Assembly (NCBI GenBank): GCA_002163135.1
Contig: MAAN01000041.1
Location: 62,001-126,000, forward strand
Direction of reading: 5' to 3'
Length of the DNA: 64,000 bases
DNA from: Alphaproteobacteria bacterium 46_93_T64
Lineage (GTDB): Bacteria > Pseudomonadota > Alphaproteobacteria > Sneathiellales > Sneathiellaceae
In this document: positions 1-8,243 of the stretch, piece after piece
How positions within the stretch are numbered: position 1 is the first letter of the stretch
Layout of the letters: every line of letters starts with the position of its first letter
Program-made: the position numbers and the translations under genes
The notes under the pieces: generated by a model
Told to the model about the DNA's origin: nothing
The model's input: only the letters and a program-made list of their open reading frames with translations
Database searches by the model: none

Positions 1-502
1 GCCAACCCCTCATTTCTGCGAAAATGGGATCTCCGAACCGATCTGGAAAATCGGATATCATCAGAAAACGGCCGCGTGATAAAAACCGTCCATTCCCGTT
101 TTTTCGGTAGTCTTTGTCGAGAAAAAGCGAGCCAATTTCTGTTGCACCTGTAAAGTCGTTGACCAGATGCAGAACATTCATCTGATTTTTTTTATCTAGA
201 CCTTTAGAAAATGAAACCAATTTTGAGACTTTGTAGGAGAAGAAGGGTTGATCCAAACCAACGCCTGCATAAATGGCGGTTGTCCCTACAATTTTGCTTG
301 TCTCACTATCTTCCATCACCATGAAATAGATTTCGCCTTCTGGCGCGCTTGCTTGCTTGGCAAAGCTTTCTTCGCTTTTTTTAATTTTTGCGGCCCAGGA
401 GTTGAGATCACTTGGCATGGACGACATACCGCTGCCTGTTGCCATAGAGATTTCCAGCAAGCAATTCAAATCGGATGTTTTTGCGGGACGAATAACTATC
501 AT
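1..502 (-). CDS. astA: Arginine N-succinyltransferase (AstA), C-terminal part cut by window edge
   Basis: Translating the minus strand from the ATG at 502 gives MIVIRPAKTSDLNCLLEISM and continues through motifs typical of AstA: an acidic VMEDSET stretch, VGLDQPFFSYKV, LHLVNDFTGATEIGSLFLD, and FADMRG-like FAEMRG near the edge. AstA transfers succinyl from succinyl-CoA to the alpha-amino group of arginine (or ornithine) in the cytoplasm, the first step of the arginine succinyltransferase pathway. About 167 residues are visible, roughly half of the usual length of about 340. The start overlaps the stop of the upstream M20 hydrolase gene (ATGA), so translation is probably coupled. Substrate specificity is inferred from family only. 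Confidence 0.85.
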   Translation of the reverse strand, partial: MIVIRPAKTSDLNCLLEISMATGSGMSSMPSDLNSWAAKIKKSEESFAKQASAPEGEIYFMVMEDSETSKIVGTTAIYAGVGLDQPFFSYKVSKLVSFSKGLDKKNQMNVLHLVNDFTGATEIGSLFLDKDYRKNGNGRFLSRGRFLMISDFPDRFGDPIFAEMRGW

Positions 503-1725
503 ATCGTTTGCCTTGTGAAAACTGGGTCTGTGGTCTGCGAAAGACGATGGAGAATAAGGGCCGATAGTTTGGCGCGTTCCGCCAAACTATCCACAATCAT
601 GTATTCCTGATCCGAATGGATGCTGGCACCGCGAACACCCAATGTGTCGATATTCGCAAGGCCCGCGGCCGCTAGGTTATTGCCATCACAACATCCCCCT
701 GTCGCCGTGTGCTGAACAGTTATTCCCAGTTCCTGCCCGCAAGAAGCTGCCAAGTTGAATAATTTTTCTAGTGTCGGCGTCATCGGTTTTGGGGGGCGAG
801 AAAAACCACCGGTTAGCTTGGTTTGAATACCATCCCGTGTATTAATGTCCCTCAGGATGGCATCCAGTTTTTCTAGAAGCCAAGGTTGATCCTCAATGGC
901 TTCCAGACGAACATTAAAACGAACTTGGGCAAGTTCAGGTACGACATTTAAAGCGCCGCCGCCAGAGATCTGCCCGACATTAACAGTAAGCCCATCGCGT
1001 TGACCCGAAAGAGTGTCGAGGCTTGTTATCACATTGGCCAACGTTGCAATGGCGTTGCGTCCCAAATGATGCTCTCTACCGGCATGGGCAGCCCGGCCGT
1101 GTACTGTTATTGTGAAGTTTCCACTTCCCTTGCGAGCGCCCGCAAAAGTGCCGTCCGGCATGGAGGGTTCGAATATCATTCCAACTTCAGCGGCCTTGGC
1201 CGCTTCTGCCAGAATACGTGCCGAGCCGAATGAGCCAATTTCCTCATCCGCATTGATAATCACCTGCCAGCCTAGATTTGAACAATCGGGACTCTTTTCA
1301 AACGCAAGTAAAGCGTTGAGCATGACCATTAGGCCGCCCTTCATGTCAGCTGTACCAGGTCCGTGCATTTGTCCATCGGCAGGATCTTTGCAAATCTGAA
1401 ACGGGTGGGACGGGCTGAAAACTGTATCCATATGACCACAGAGTAGAACCCGCCTATTAGCGTCTGGTCGTTTCGTAATCCTTAAAATCGAGCCAAGCTC
1501 CACGTCGGATATCTCACCGTTTTCGGCAGTAATAGTCATCGGATCGGATGGCAAAACTTCAATATTGGCTTCGGTTTCCGCAAAGGCTTTCTCGAGGGTT
1601 TTCGCCATCAAGGCAAGACCCGAAAGGTTCAGGGATCCCGAATTGATGTTCGACCAGCTCTGTAAATTGCGAACCATTTGATCTTGTTGGCCATCAATCC
1701 AATCAATGAATGGAGGAAGAGACAT
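499..1725 (-). CDS. M20-family zinc metallohydrolase (carboxypeptidase G2 / acetylornithine deacetylase-like)
   Basis: A 408-residue M20 peptidase-family protein. Visible metal-site motifs are GHMDTV (first ligand His and catalytic Asp), the GPGTADMKGG segment, and NADEEIGS carrying the general-base Glu. The dimerisation lid has a typical HGRAAHAG segment and a conserved His near the C-terminus (ASIHSD). Such enzymes hydrolyse N-acyl or peptide bonds of amino acids. It lies between an ornithine-type aminotransferase and AstA, with a 9-base gap on one side and a 4-base overlap on the other, so it may deacylate an intermediate of the same route. The usual AstE desuccinylase belongs to a different family. 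The exact substrate cannot be told. Confidence 0.85.
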   Translation of the reverse strand: MSLPPFIDWIDGQQDQMVRNLQSWSNINSGSLNLSGLALMAKTLEKAFAETEANIEVLPSDPMTITAENGEISDVELGSILRITKRPDANRRVLLCGHMDTVFSPSHPFQICKDPADGQMHGPGTADMKGGLMVMLNALLAFEKSPDCSNLGWQVIINADEEIGSFGSARILAEAAKAAEVGMIFEPSMPDGTFAGARKGSGNFTITVHGRAAHAGREHHLGRNAIATLANVITSLDTLSGQRDGLTVNVGQISGGGALNVVPELAQVRFNVRLEAIEDQPWLLEKLDAILRDINTRDGIQTKLTGGFSRPPKPMTPTLEKLFNLAASCGQELGITVQHTATGGCCDGNNLAAAGLANIDTLGVRGASIHSDQEYMIVDSLAERAKLSALILHRLSQTTDPVFTRQTI

Positions 1726-1734
1726 GTCTGCTCC

Positions 1735-2904
1735 CTACCAGTTTTTGAGGGTTTTGTTTAGAATGCCAAGAGCCTCGTCAATATGAGCATCCGTTAGATT
1801 TAGCGGTGGGAGAAGCCGTAAAATATCTGTTCCGGCACGCCCAGAAAGGAGCTTGTTATCACGAAGTTTAGTAAGAAAATCGACATTAGGAATGAGACAT
1901 TTCATACCGACCATCAGCCCTAGTCCCTGAACACTGGTCAATTTGTCTGGATGCAAGGAGACAAGATCTTCAAGACCGGACTTCAACGTTTCACTATGTT
2001 GGCGCACTTGACCCAAGAAACCATCTTCCAGAAGTAAATCCAGAACGGCATTCCCAACACGAGTTGCCAACGGGTTGCCGCCAAAAGTGGATCCATGGGT
2101 GCCGACAACCATGCAAGCTGCCGCTTTTTCAGTCGCAAGGCACGCGCCGATTGGAAAACCGCCGCCAAGTCCTTTTGCTGATGCCAAAATATCAGGTGTT
2201 ATATCTGACCACTCATATGCAAATAGCTTACCTGTTCGCCCCATGCCGCACTGAATTTCATCAACCATAAACAGAATGCCTGTCTCGTCGCAAAGTTTTC
2301 GAACAGCGTTCATATAGCCCTTGGGCGCAGGTAGAATACCACCTTCACCCTGCACCGGTTCCAGAATAACACCTGCCGTCTCGTCAGTAATTGCGGCTCG
2401 CAAGGCATCAATGTCACCGAATGCAACATGATCAAACCCGAGATCACCTTCGAAGAAGCCCTTTGTATGGGCTGGATTTCCGGCGGCGGCGACAGTGGCG
2501 ATAGTCCGGCCATGAAAGGACTTTTCCATTCCAATTATGCGGGTACGCTTTGTGTCTCCTCTGTCAAAGTGATACCTCCGCATCATTTTAAGGCCCGCCT
2601 CTACAGCCTCCCCGCCGGAGTTTCCAAAAAAAACGCGATCGGCGAAAGTATTGCGGGTTAAACGTTCCGCGAGAATTTCTCCGCTTTCAACGCGGAACAT
2701 GTTGGAACTATGCCAGTATTTATCCGCCTGATCTTTTAGGGCTGCCACAAGATGAGGATGATTGTGACCAAACGCGGTGACCGCAATACCGGAGATGAAG
2801 TCGAGGTATTTGTCCCCTTCCTGAGTAAACAAATAGGCGCCTTCGCCGCGTTCAAACAAGATATCGGGAGGGGAATAAGTGGCCATAAGTGCGGTGTTGG
2901 TCAT
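1735..2904 (-). CDS. Acetylornithine/succinylornithine-type class III aminotransferase (ArgD/AstC family)
   Basis: A 389-residue PLP-dependent class III aminotransferase. Hallmarks are the GNSGGEAVEAGLK phosphate-binding region, the SFHGRT motif, EPVQGEGG, VDEIQCGMGRTG, and the PLP lysine in ASAKGLGGGFP. It moves the delta-amino group of N-acylornithine to 2-oxoglutarate. It is the first gene of a minus-strand unit with the M20 hydrolase and AstA and lies opposite an Lrp-type regulator. This context points to catabolism (AstC-like) more than arginine biosynthesis, although argB is also nearby at 11259. ArgD and AstC cannot be separated by sequence alone. Confidence 0.88.
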   Translation of the reverse strand: MTNTALMATYSPPDILFERGEGAYLFTQEGDKYLDFISGIAVTAFGHNHPHLVAALKDQADKYWHSSNMFRVESGEILAERLTRNTFADRVFFGNSGGEAVEAGLKMMRRYHFDRGDTKRTRIIGMEKSFHGRTIATVAAAGNPAHTKGFFEGDLGFDHVAFGDIDALRAAITDETAGVILEPVQGEGGILPAPKGYMNAVRKLCDETGILFMVDEIQCGMGRTGKLFAYEWSDITPDILASAKGLGGGFPIGACLATEKAAACMVVGTHGSTFGGNPLATRVGNAVLDLLLEDGFLGQVRQHSETLKSGLEDLVSLHPDKLTSVQGLGLMVGMKCLIPNVDFLTKLRDNKLLSGRAGTDILRLLPPLNLTDAHIDEALGILNKTLKNW

Positions 2905-2990
2905 GCTGTCTCCATGAATTAGATCAGTAGGCTTTTCAACTTCAGGATACCAAGTGCAACAGAAAATGAGTTATCGATAATTGCGTCATT

Positions 2991-3037
2991 TTGCGAATAT
3001 TCTGCAAGTTTATTCAATTTTGCAGAATATTATTTTG
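2991..3037. promoter_or_regulatory. Putative Lrp/AsnC operator pair in the divergent promoter region
   Basis: The 12-mer TTGCAGAATATT occurs at 3020-3031, and on the other strand within 2991-3007 in a near-palindrome built on GAATATTC. The stretch 3023-3037 (CAGAATATTATTTTG) fits the E. coli Lrp consensus YAGHAWATTWTDCTR at 14 of 15 positions. The region separates the aminotransferase gene from the Lrp-family gene at 3167. Binding by that regulator is inference. Confidence 0.5.
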
Positions 3038-3166
3038 TCCCTTTAGGTGACGCATAACACTTAAGTAGAGGAGGCCGAAAATAAGTCAAATTCCTTGAAT
3101 TTGTGGGAATTCATGGCTATGAGTGAAATATCTCCAAACTAATTTTTTGGGAAATGGATTTGATAT

Positions 3167-3652
3167 ATGAAAGAAAAGCGTGCTCTGGATCGTATAGATC
3201 AGAATATTCTTTCGGTGTTGCAAGGCGCTGGTCGAATTACTAATCAGGAGCTGGCTGAAAAAGTGCACTTATCACCAAGTTCCTGCCTTACACGTGTGCG
3301 AAAGCTGGAGGCAGATGGGTGTTTAGGGCAGTTTATAGGGCAAATTAATCTGGATCGGTTATGCCGATATATTACTTGTATTGCCATGGTGTCGCTCGAG
3401 CATCATCGTCCACAGGATTTCCGGACCTTTGAGACTTTCGCTGACAGCCTACCGGAGGTCGTGCAATGCGATACTGTGAGCGGCGGGTGCGATTTTATCT
3501 TGCGTATCGTCTGCGCAGATATGGAGCGTTATCACGAAGTGAACGAGATGCTTTTGAATTCGGGAGCAAAAGTGGTGAATGTAAAAACTCATGTCGTCAT
3601 GACAGAGAATAAAAAATTCACAGGGTATCCGCTGGATCAGTTGTTAGGCTAA
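3167..3652 (+). CDS. Lrp/AsnC-family transcriptional regulator
   Basis: 161 residues with an N-terminal winged helix-turn-helix (LDRIDQNILSVLQ, then NQELAEKVHLSPSSCLTRV) and a C-terminal RAM ligand-binding domain (VVQCDTVSGGCDFILRIV). This length and layout match the Lrp/AsnC family, whose members form octamers and respond to amino acids. It is divergent from the aminotransferase/hydrolase/AstA unit, with two likely operator copies between them, so it probably controls that unit in response to arginine, ornithine or a related amino acid. The ligand is not readable from sequence. Confidence 0.93.
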   Translation: MKEKRALDRIDQNILSVLQGAGRITNQELAEKVHLSPSSCLTRVRKLEADGCLGQFIGQINLDRLCRYITCIAMVSLEHHRPQDFRTFETFADSLPEVVQCDTVSGGCDFILRIVCADMERYHEVNEMLLNSGAKVVNVKTHVVMTENKKFTGYPLDQLLG

Positions 3653-3659
3653 TGAGAAG

Positions 3660-4226
3660 CTAAAAGACGGCGCTAAGCAGCGCCTGCTGGATAAATATCG
3701 CTATTAGGAACTCCATAAACGTTAGCGCAATGGCAAGCATTGACGACACTTGAAGGGTGACGACAATTATGTACCAAAGGTAGAGGTAGCTCGCGGCAAT
3801 GAAAACCAGACCTAACAGGGTAACCGCTTGCGGACCAATTAATCCCATAACTAGAATGGAAAACAGGAACCAAATGCTGATGATTGCAAGTTGGCTCCAG
3901 TTATAGACAATCACAAAAGTGCTGAATTGAGCCGAAAACCCCATATATTTGGACACGATGCCGACCGCAAGCAGATAACAGCTCCAAGATATGACGATAG
4001 CAACGCCAAAAAGTGTGATGAATTGGAAGAAGCTCACATTGGTAGAGGCTAGATTGAACTCAATGCCTTTTTGTAGAAGCGTGACAATAAGACCGAGAAG
4101 TATAGCCGAAAACGATGTCCAAAAACCGCTCGATGACAAATTGAACAACGACAGCGCGTTTTTGTCTTTCAGTGCCAACCGGTAGCAGCCGTAGATCGAC
4201 CATGTAATTTCATTGATGCTTGCCAT
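3660..4226 (-). CDS. Small integral membrane protein of unknown function
   Basis: 188 residues with about five hydrophobic segments (around residues 33-50, 65-88, 105-130, 132-155, 160-182) and a short soluble N-terminus. I do not recognise a named family with confidence; it resembles the loosely defined Yip1-like or DUF-type membrane proteins of alphaproteobacteria. It starts only two bases downstream of the dapE stop and is probably co-transcribed with dapE. A GGCGCT-AAGC-AGCGCC hairpin at 3669-3684 lies in its last codons, followed leftward by a short T run on the coding strand, and could end the transcript. Confidence 0.7.
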   Translation of the reverse strand: MASINEITWSIYGCYRLALKDKNALSLFNLSSSGFWTSFSAILLGLIVTLLQKGIEFNLASTNVSFFQFITLFGVAIVISWSCYLLAVGIVSKYMGFSAQFSTFVIVYNWSQLAIISIWFLFSILVMGLIGPQAVTLLGLVFIAASYLYLWYIIVVTLQVSSMLAIALTFMEFLIAIFIQQALLSAVF

Positions 4227-4228
4227 TG

Positions 4229-5401
4229 TCAGTCTTTGAAATACCCTTCAAGAATACTTGTATAGATATCAGCTAGTGAATGAATATCTTCAACGGCAAC
4301 ACATTCATCAACTTTATGCATGGTTTGCCCAACGAGCCCAAATTCTACAACGGGACTGTAATTTTTAATATACCGCGCATCTGATGTGCCGCCAGTTGTG
4401 GACATTTCTGGTCGTCGTCCCAGATGTTTTTCAATCGAGCCCGCAACGAGATGGCTAAAGTCACCTTCAGCTGTCAGGAATGGCTCAGAGTTCTTCAAGA
4501 TCCTCAAATCGTATGAAGCACCGCGCTTCGTTGCAGTCTGATCAAGAAGGTGTCGGATTTTTTCGTCAAGGCCATCAAGGCTATGATGTGTGTTGAAGCG
4601 AATGTTGAACGTTGCCCTTGCTGAGGGGGGAATAACATTTGTCGCAGGGTTACCAACGTCAACTGTTGTAAACTCAAGATTGCTGGGCTGGAAGTGCTCA
4701 CTGCCATCATCAAGTTGCATAGCGTCAAGCTCAGCCATGAGCGCCACCAAATGAGGAATTGGGTTATCAGCTAGATGGGGATAAGCCGCGTGACCTTCGT
4801 TTCCGTTCACTGTTAAAAACCCGGTGAAGGAACCTCGGCGGCCGATTTTGACCATATCGCCTAATTGATTAGGGTTGGTCGGCTCACCGACGACGCAATG
4901 ATCGATATGCTCTCCGTTTTCAGCCATCCATTCGAGAACTTTGCGAGTGCCGTTAATAGCAGGGCCTTCTTCATCTCCGGTAATAAGTAAACTGATGGAG
5001 CCGTTGAGTTCGCCTTGCCGAGCCTTTATGAGCCGTTGGGCAGAGACTGCAAAACAAGCGACAGCAGCTTTCATATCCGCAGCACCGCGTCCAAATAGCA
5101 TGCCGTCCTTAATGACAGAATCGAACGGATCAACACTCCATGAGTTCAAATCGCCTGGGGGAACGACATCCGTATGCCCCGCGAAACAGAAATTGGGAGC
5201 CGTTGTCCCATATCTGGCATAAAGGTTTTCCACGTCCGGTGTATTGTCATCGGAGAAGGTCAGCCGCTTGCATTCAAATCCGATCTTTTCAAGAACGGTT
5301 TGCAGAACAGACAGGGCACCTGCATCGTGAGGCGTAACACTCGGGCAGCGCATAAGCTCCTGAGTGAGTTCAATAACTTCTAGATCATTCATATAACTCA
5401 T
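4229..5401 (-). CDS. dapE: Succinyl-diaminopimelate desuccinylase
   Basis: 390 residues, the usual DapE length. DapE hydrolyses N-succinyl-LL-2,6-diaminopimelate to LL-diaminopimelate and succinate in lysine and peptidoglycan precursor synthesis. Signature motifs are CPSVTPHDAG at the N-terminus, FAGHTDVVPPGD with the metal His and catalytic Asp, GRGAADMKAAVA, ITGDEEGPAINGT with the general-base Glu, VVGEPTNP, and the late STTGGTSDARYI. DapD, which makes the succinylated precursor, is encoded 1 kb away on the same strand (6480-7325), supporting the succinylase branch. An ATG three codons further in (MNDLEV) is an equally possible start. Confidence 0.96.
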   Translation of the reverse strand: MSYMNDLEVIELTQELMRCPSVTPHDAGALSVLQTVLEKIGFECKRLTFSDDNTPDVENLYARYGTTAPNFCFAGHTDVVPPGDLNSWSVDPFDSVIKDGMLFGRGAADMKAAVACFAVSAQRLIKARQGELNGSISLLITGDEEGPAINGTRKVLEWMAENGEHIDHCVVGEPTNPNQLGDMVKIGRRGSFTGFLTVNGNEGHAAYPHLADNPIPHLVALMAELDAMQLDDGSEHFQPSNLEFTTVDVGNPATNVIPPSARATFNIRFNTHHSLDGLDEKIRHLLDQTATKRGASYDLRILKNSEPFLTAEGDFSHLVAGSIEKHLGRRPEMSTTGGTSDARYIKNYSPVVEFGLVGQTMHKVDECVAVEDIHSLADIYTSILEGYFKD

Positions 5402-5554
5402 GTAAGAGATTTACCTGTGCAAGTTGTCTTGGTCAATGCACTTAACGCGAAGTAGATCTAATCTTTCTTGACAGTACTATTGCTCAGTGTAAATGATACG
5501 CGTCTTTCAAAAGATTATTCTGTCTTTAATCTTTCCCTTTGTGAGTTTCCTGTG

Positions 5555-6457
5555 ATGACTGGTCCTGTTGGAGTGCAGAACAAAAATCTTGCCGGTATTA
5601 TTTATATCGTGATTGCCATCTTCATGTTGGCAAGTATGGACGCTGTCGCAAAACGACTGGTGACAGCGGAGTATTCCGTTTTTCAGATCTTGTTTATTCG
5701 AGGGTGTATCAATCTTGTGATCCTCAGTTTGGCTATGCCTTTCTTTGGTGGGCTTAGACTAGTCAAGACGAACAGGTTTTTAATCCACGGGATGCGTGGT
5801 TTTTTTGGATTTTTAGCACCTTTTTGCTTTTTTACGGCTCTGTCCTCCATGCAGTTGGCAGAAACAACTGTTATCTTCTTTGTGTCTCCTTTCATCATGA
5901 CAGCGCTCTCTGTTCCTTTGTTTAAGGAAAAGGTTGGAGTTCACCGTTGGGGAGCGATATTCGTTGGGTTTTGCGGTGTGTTATTTGTCGCGCAGCCAAC
6001 GGGAGACGGTTTCAACTCTACTGTATTCATAGTTCTTGCTGGCAGCTTTTCGTATTGCTTTTTGATGTTGGCAAGCCGTTGGCTTGGACAAACAGATGCG
6101 ACTTTCACGATCGTATTCTACGTCACTTTCTGGACAATAATTTTCAGCTCAATTGGAGCGTTTTTCTTTTGGAAAGCAATGCCGATGCAGGATTTAGCTG
6201 CTGTTGGGTTGATGGCAGTTCTATCATTGGCAGGAAACGTTTGCATTGTGAAAGCGTTCAACATCGGTGAAGTGGGGGTTATCACCCCGTTTGAATATAC
6301 GGGTCTAATCTGGGCCGTGTTGTTTGGTGCTTTCTTTTTCAACGAAATTCCGGGCTTTAATGTTTGGGTGGGAAGTTCGATTATCGCGGTAAGCGGTCTT
6401 TACATGGTGTACCGGGAAAACAAAAAAAAGGCCCGCTCTGGAAGAGCAGGCCTCTGA
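5555..6457 (+). CDS. EamA-family (drug/metabolite superfamily) membrane transporter
   Basis: From the ATG at 5555 it encodes 300 residues with ten hydrophobic segments in two EamA repeats, beginning IIYIVIAIFMLASMDAVAKRL and, in the second half, LMAVLSLAGNVCIVKAFNIGE followed by PFEYTGLIWAVLFG. Such proteins usually export or exchange small metabolites across the inner membrane. A longer frame with a TTG start at 5468 exists but has no ribosome-binding site, so the ATG is preferred. The gene sits between dapE and dapD on the opposite strand. Its last codons double as the dapD terminator. Substrate unknown. Confidence 0.85.
   Translation: MTGPVGVQNKNLAGIIYIVIAIFMLASMDAVAKRLVTAEYSVFQILFIRGCINLVILSLAMPFFGGLRLVKTNRFLIHGMRGFFGFLAPFCFFTALSSMQLAETTVIFFVSPFIMTALSVPLFKEKVGVHRWGAIFVGFCGVLFVAQPTGDGFNSTVFIVLAGSFSYCFLMLASRWLGQTDATFTIVFYVTFWTIIFSSIGAFFFWKAMPMQDLAAVGLMAVLSLAGNVCIVKAFNIGEVGVITPFEYTGLIWAVLFGAFFFNEIPGFNVWVGSSIIAVSGLYMVYRENKKKARSGRAGL
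6422..6452 (-). terminator. Rho-independent terminator of dapD inside the end of the opposite gene
   Basis: Arms GGCCCGCTCT (6430-6439) and AGAGCAGGCC (6443-6452) with a GGA loop. On the minus strand the stem closes fully with one G-U wobble and is followed by eight T (A run 6422-6429 on the plus strand). On the plus strand the same position is a C-A mismatch with no T run, so it serves dapD. Confidence 0.85.
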
Positions 6458-6479
6458 TTAATTGAAATGTCCGGAAAAG

Positions 6480-7325
6480 TTAATCGCGGAGCAAATCATT
6501 GATAGATGTTTTTGAACGTGTTTGCTCATCAACAGTTTTTACAATAACAGCGCAATAAAGGCTTGGGCCCGGTGTGCCATCTGGAAGCGGCTTGCCGGGC
6601 AGGTTGCCTGGGACAACGACGGAGTATGCTGGAACACGGCCAATATGAACTTCGCCTGTTTCACGATTTACAATTTTGGTCGAAGCGCTGATGAAGACAC
6701 CCATTGAAAGAACAGCGCCTGTTTCAACAACAACGCCTTCTACAACTTCTGAACGGGCACCGATAAAACAGTTATCTTCAATGATAACAGGGCCAGCTTG
6801 AAGCGGTTCTAACACGCCGCCAATTCCGACACCGCCAGATAAATGCACGTTTTTACCGATTTGTGCGCAAGATCCAACTGTTACCCATGTGTCAACCATA
6901 GTACCACTGTCAACGAAGGCGCCGAGGTTTACAAAACTTGGCATTAGAACAACGCTTGGTGCAATGTAAGCACTGCGGCGTACAATCGAGCCTGGAACTG
7001 CCCGGAAACCGGCGCTTTGGAATTGTTCAGCATTCCAGCCTTCAAACTTACTTGGAACTTTGTCCCACCAGTTTGTGTTGGCGCCCGGTGCGCCTGCGAT
7101 CATTTCCATGTCATTGAGACGGAAAGATAGCAATACAGCTTTCTTCAGCCATTGATTGACATGCCACCCGTCGGTAGTCTTTTCTGCGACCCGCGCAGCG
7201 CCGCTATCAAGTGCTTCAAGAGCGTCATTTACAGCCTCTCTTGCTTCACCAGTTGTAGACGGGGAAATATTCTCCCGATTATCCCAAGCCGCCTCGATGA
7301 TCGGCTGTAAATCAGCTAAACTCAT
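6480..7325 (-). CDS. dapD: 2,3,4,5-tetrahydropyridine-2,6-dicarboxylate N-succinyltransferase
   Basis: 281 residues, matching DapD. It succinylates tetrahydrodipicolinate with succinyl-CoA, the step opening the succinylase branch of lysine/diaminopimelate synthesis. The N-terminal helical domain ([14 protein letters not shown]) is followed by a left-handed beta-helix of hexapeptide repeats ([52 protein letters not shown]) and the conserved C-terminal [26 protein letters not shown] ribosome-binding site lies just before the ATG. A strong terminator follows 28 bases after the stop. Confidence 0.97.
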   Translation of the reverse strand: MSLADLQPIIEAAWDNRENISPSTTGEAREAVNDALEALDSGAARVAEKTTDGWHVNQWLKKAVLLSFRLNDMEMIAGAPGANTNWWDKVPSKFEGWNAEQFQSAGFRAVPGSIVRRSAYIAPSVVLMPSFVNLGAFVDSGTMVDTWVTVGSCAQIGKNVHLSGGVGIGGVLEPLQAGPVIIEDNCFIGARSEVVEGVVVETGAVLSMGVFISASTKIVNRETGEVHIGRVPAYSVVVPGNLPGKPLPDGTPGPSLYCAVIVKTVDEQTRSKTSINDLLRD

Positions 7326-7413
7326 AATTATTCCTCAAAATAGTGTGGAAATCCGTTGTGAAAACATACTGCCGCGGGGCGTTAAGTCAACAAGATGCGG
7401 CGGCTTGCGTGAA

Positions 7414-8106
7414 TTAGTCTTCCAGGGCTTGGGATGTCAGCTCAAACAACCAGTCTGACAAATCTTCTACGACATGGTTGATATGGTTACCTGATGATTG
7501 CTCATGCGACCACTGAGCGGTGTTTGGTATCCAAACTGTTCTCATGCCAAGCTCATGGGCAGGGACCAGATTTTTTGCCATATCTTCAAAGAAAATTGAA
7601 CGTTTTGGGTCTATGTCGAGTTCTTTCAGCATCTTCTTGTACACGGATAAATCGGGTTTAGGAATGAAGTCGCATTGATAAATATCAAACACAGCTTCAA
7701 AGTGGTGATCAATTCCCAATTGGGTAGATACATTTTGTGCATGCGCTTCGGAGGCATTGGTAAAAATGATCTTGCGTCCCTCAAGTTTGCCAAGAGCGGT
7801 GTTAAGTTTTTCATCAGGTTTGATATGGCTGACATCTATGTCATGCACAAAGTGTAAATATTCCTTGGGGTCCAAACCATGGTTTGTCATCAAACCCTTA
7901 AGTGTCGTTCCATATTCGGCAAAATATTTTTTCTGAATTGCCTTGGCTTCATCATATTCGATTTGCAAGTATGATGAGACAAACTCCCCCATCCTGACAT
8001 CCATTTGAGAGAATAAATCGCAGTGAGAGGGATAAAGAGTATTGTCCAGATCAAAAATCCAGACGTCTATGTCCGAGAAATGGGACCACATATTTTCATT
8101 TTTCAT
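7414..8106 (-). CDS. HAD-superfamily pyrimidine 5'-nucleotidase
   Basis: 230 residues with HAD motif I DLDNTLYP (nucleophile Asp), motif II IFTNAS, and motif III/IV around KPDLSVYKKML and FFEDMAKNL. The spacing and the helical cap between motifs I and II fit the pyrimidine 5'-nucleotidase subgroup (PF13419/TIGR01993 type) common in alphaproteobacteria next to dapD, argB and dapE. It would dephosphorylate nucleoside monophosphates or related phosphate esters in the cytoplasm. It lies upstream of dapD on the same strand with an 88-base gap. No clear ribosome-binding site precedes the chosen ATG. Confidence 0.85.
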   Translation of the reverse strand: MKNENMWSHFSDIDVWIFDLDNTLYPSHCDLFSQMDVRMGEFVSSYLQIEYDEAKAIQKKYFAEYGTTLKGLMTNHGLDPKEYLHFVHDIDVSHIKPDEKLNTALGKLEGRKIIFTNASEAHAQNVSTQLGIDHHFEAVFDIYQCDFIPKPDLSVYKKMLKELDIDPKRSIFFEDMAKNLVPAHELGMRTVWIPNTAQWSHEQSSGNHINHVVEDLSDWLFELTSQALED

Positions 8107-8243
8107 GGCGGGATTATGCGCTTTGCAAGTGTTGCTGCAAGTTTTTTATAAATTTTTTGAGAGAAGCGGGCTTTAAGGGGCTGTTAAGTTAAGCGCGGTA
8201 TTCTTATTGCCTTAATTAAACGAGGGGGATCATCCCCTAAACT

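Noticed and set aside
5468-5554. Longer N-terminus of the EamA transporter
   Set aside because: TTG start, no ribosome-binding site, and the added residues are not typical for the family.
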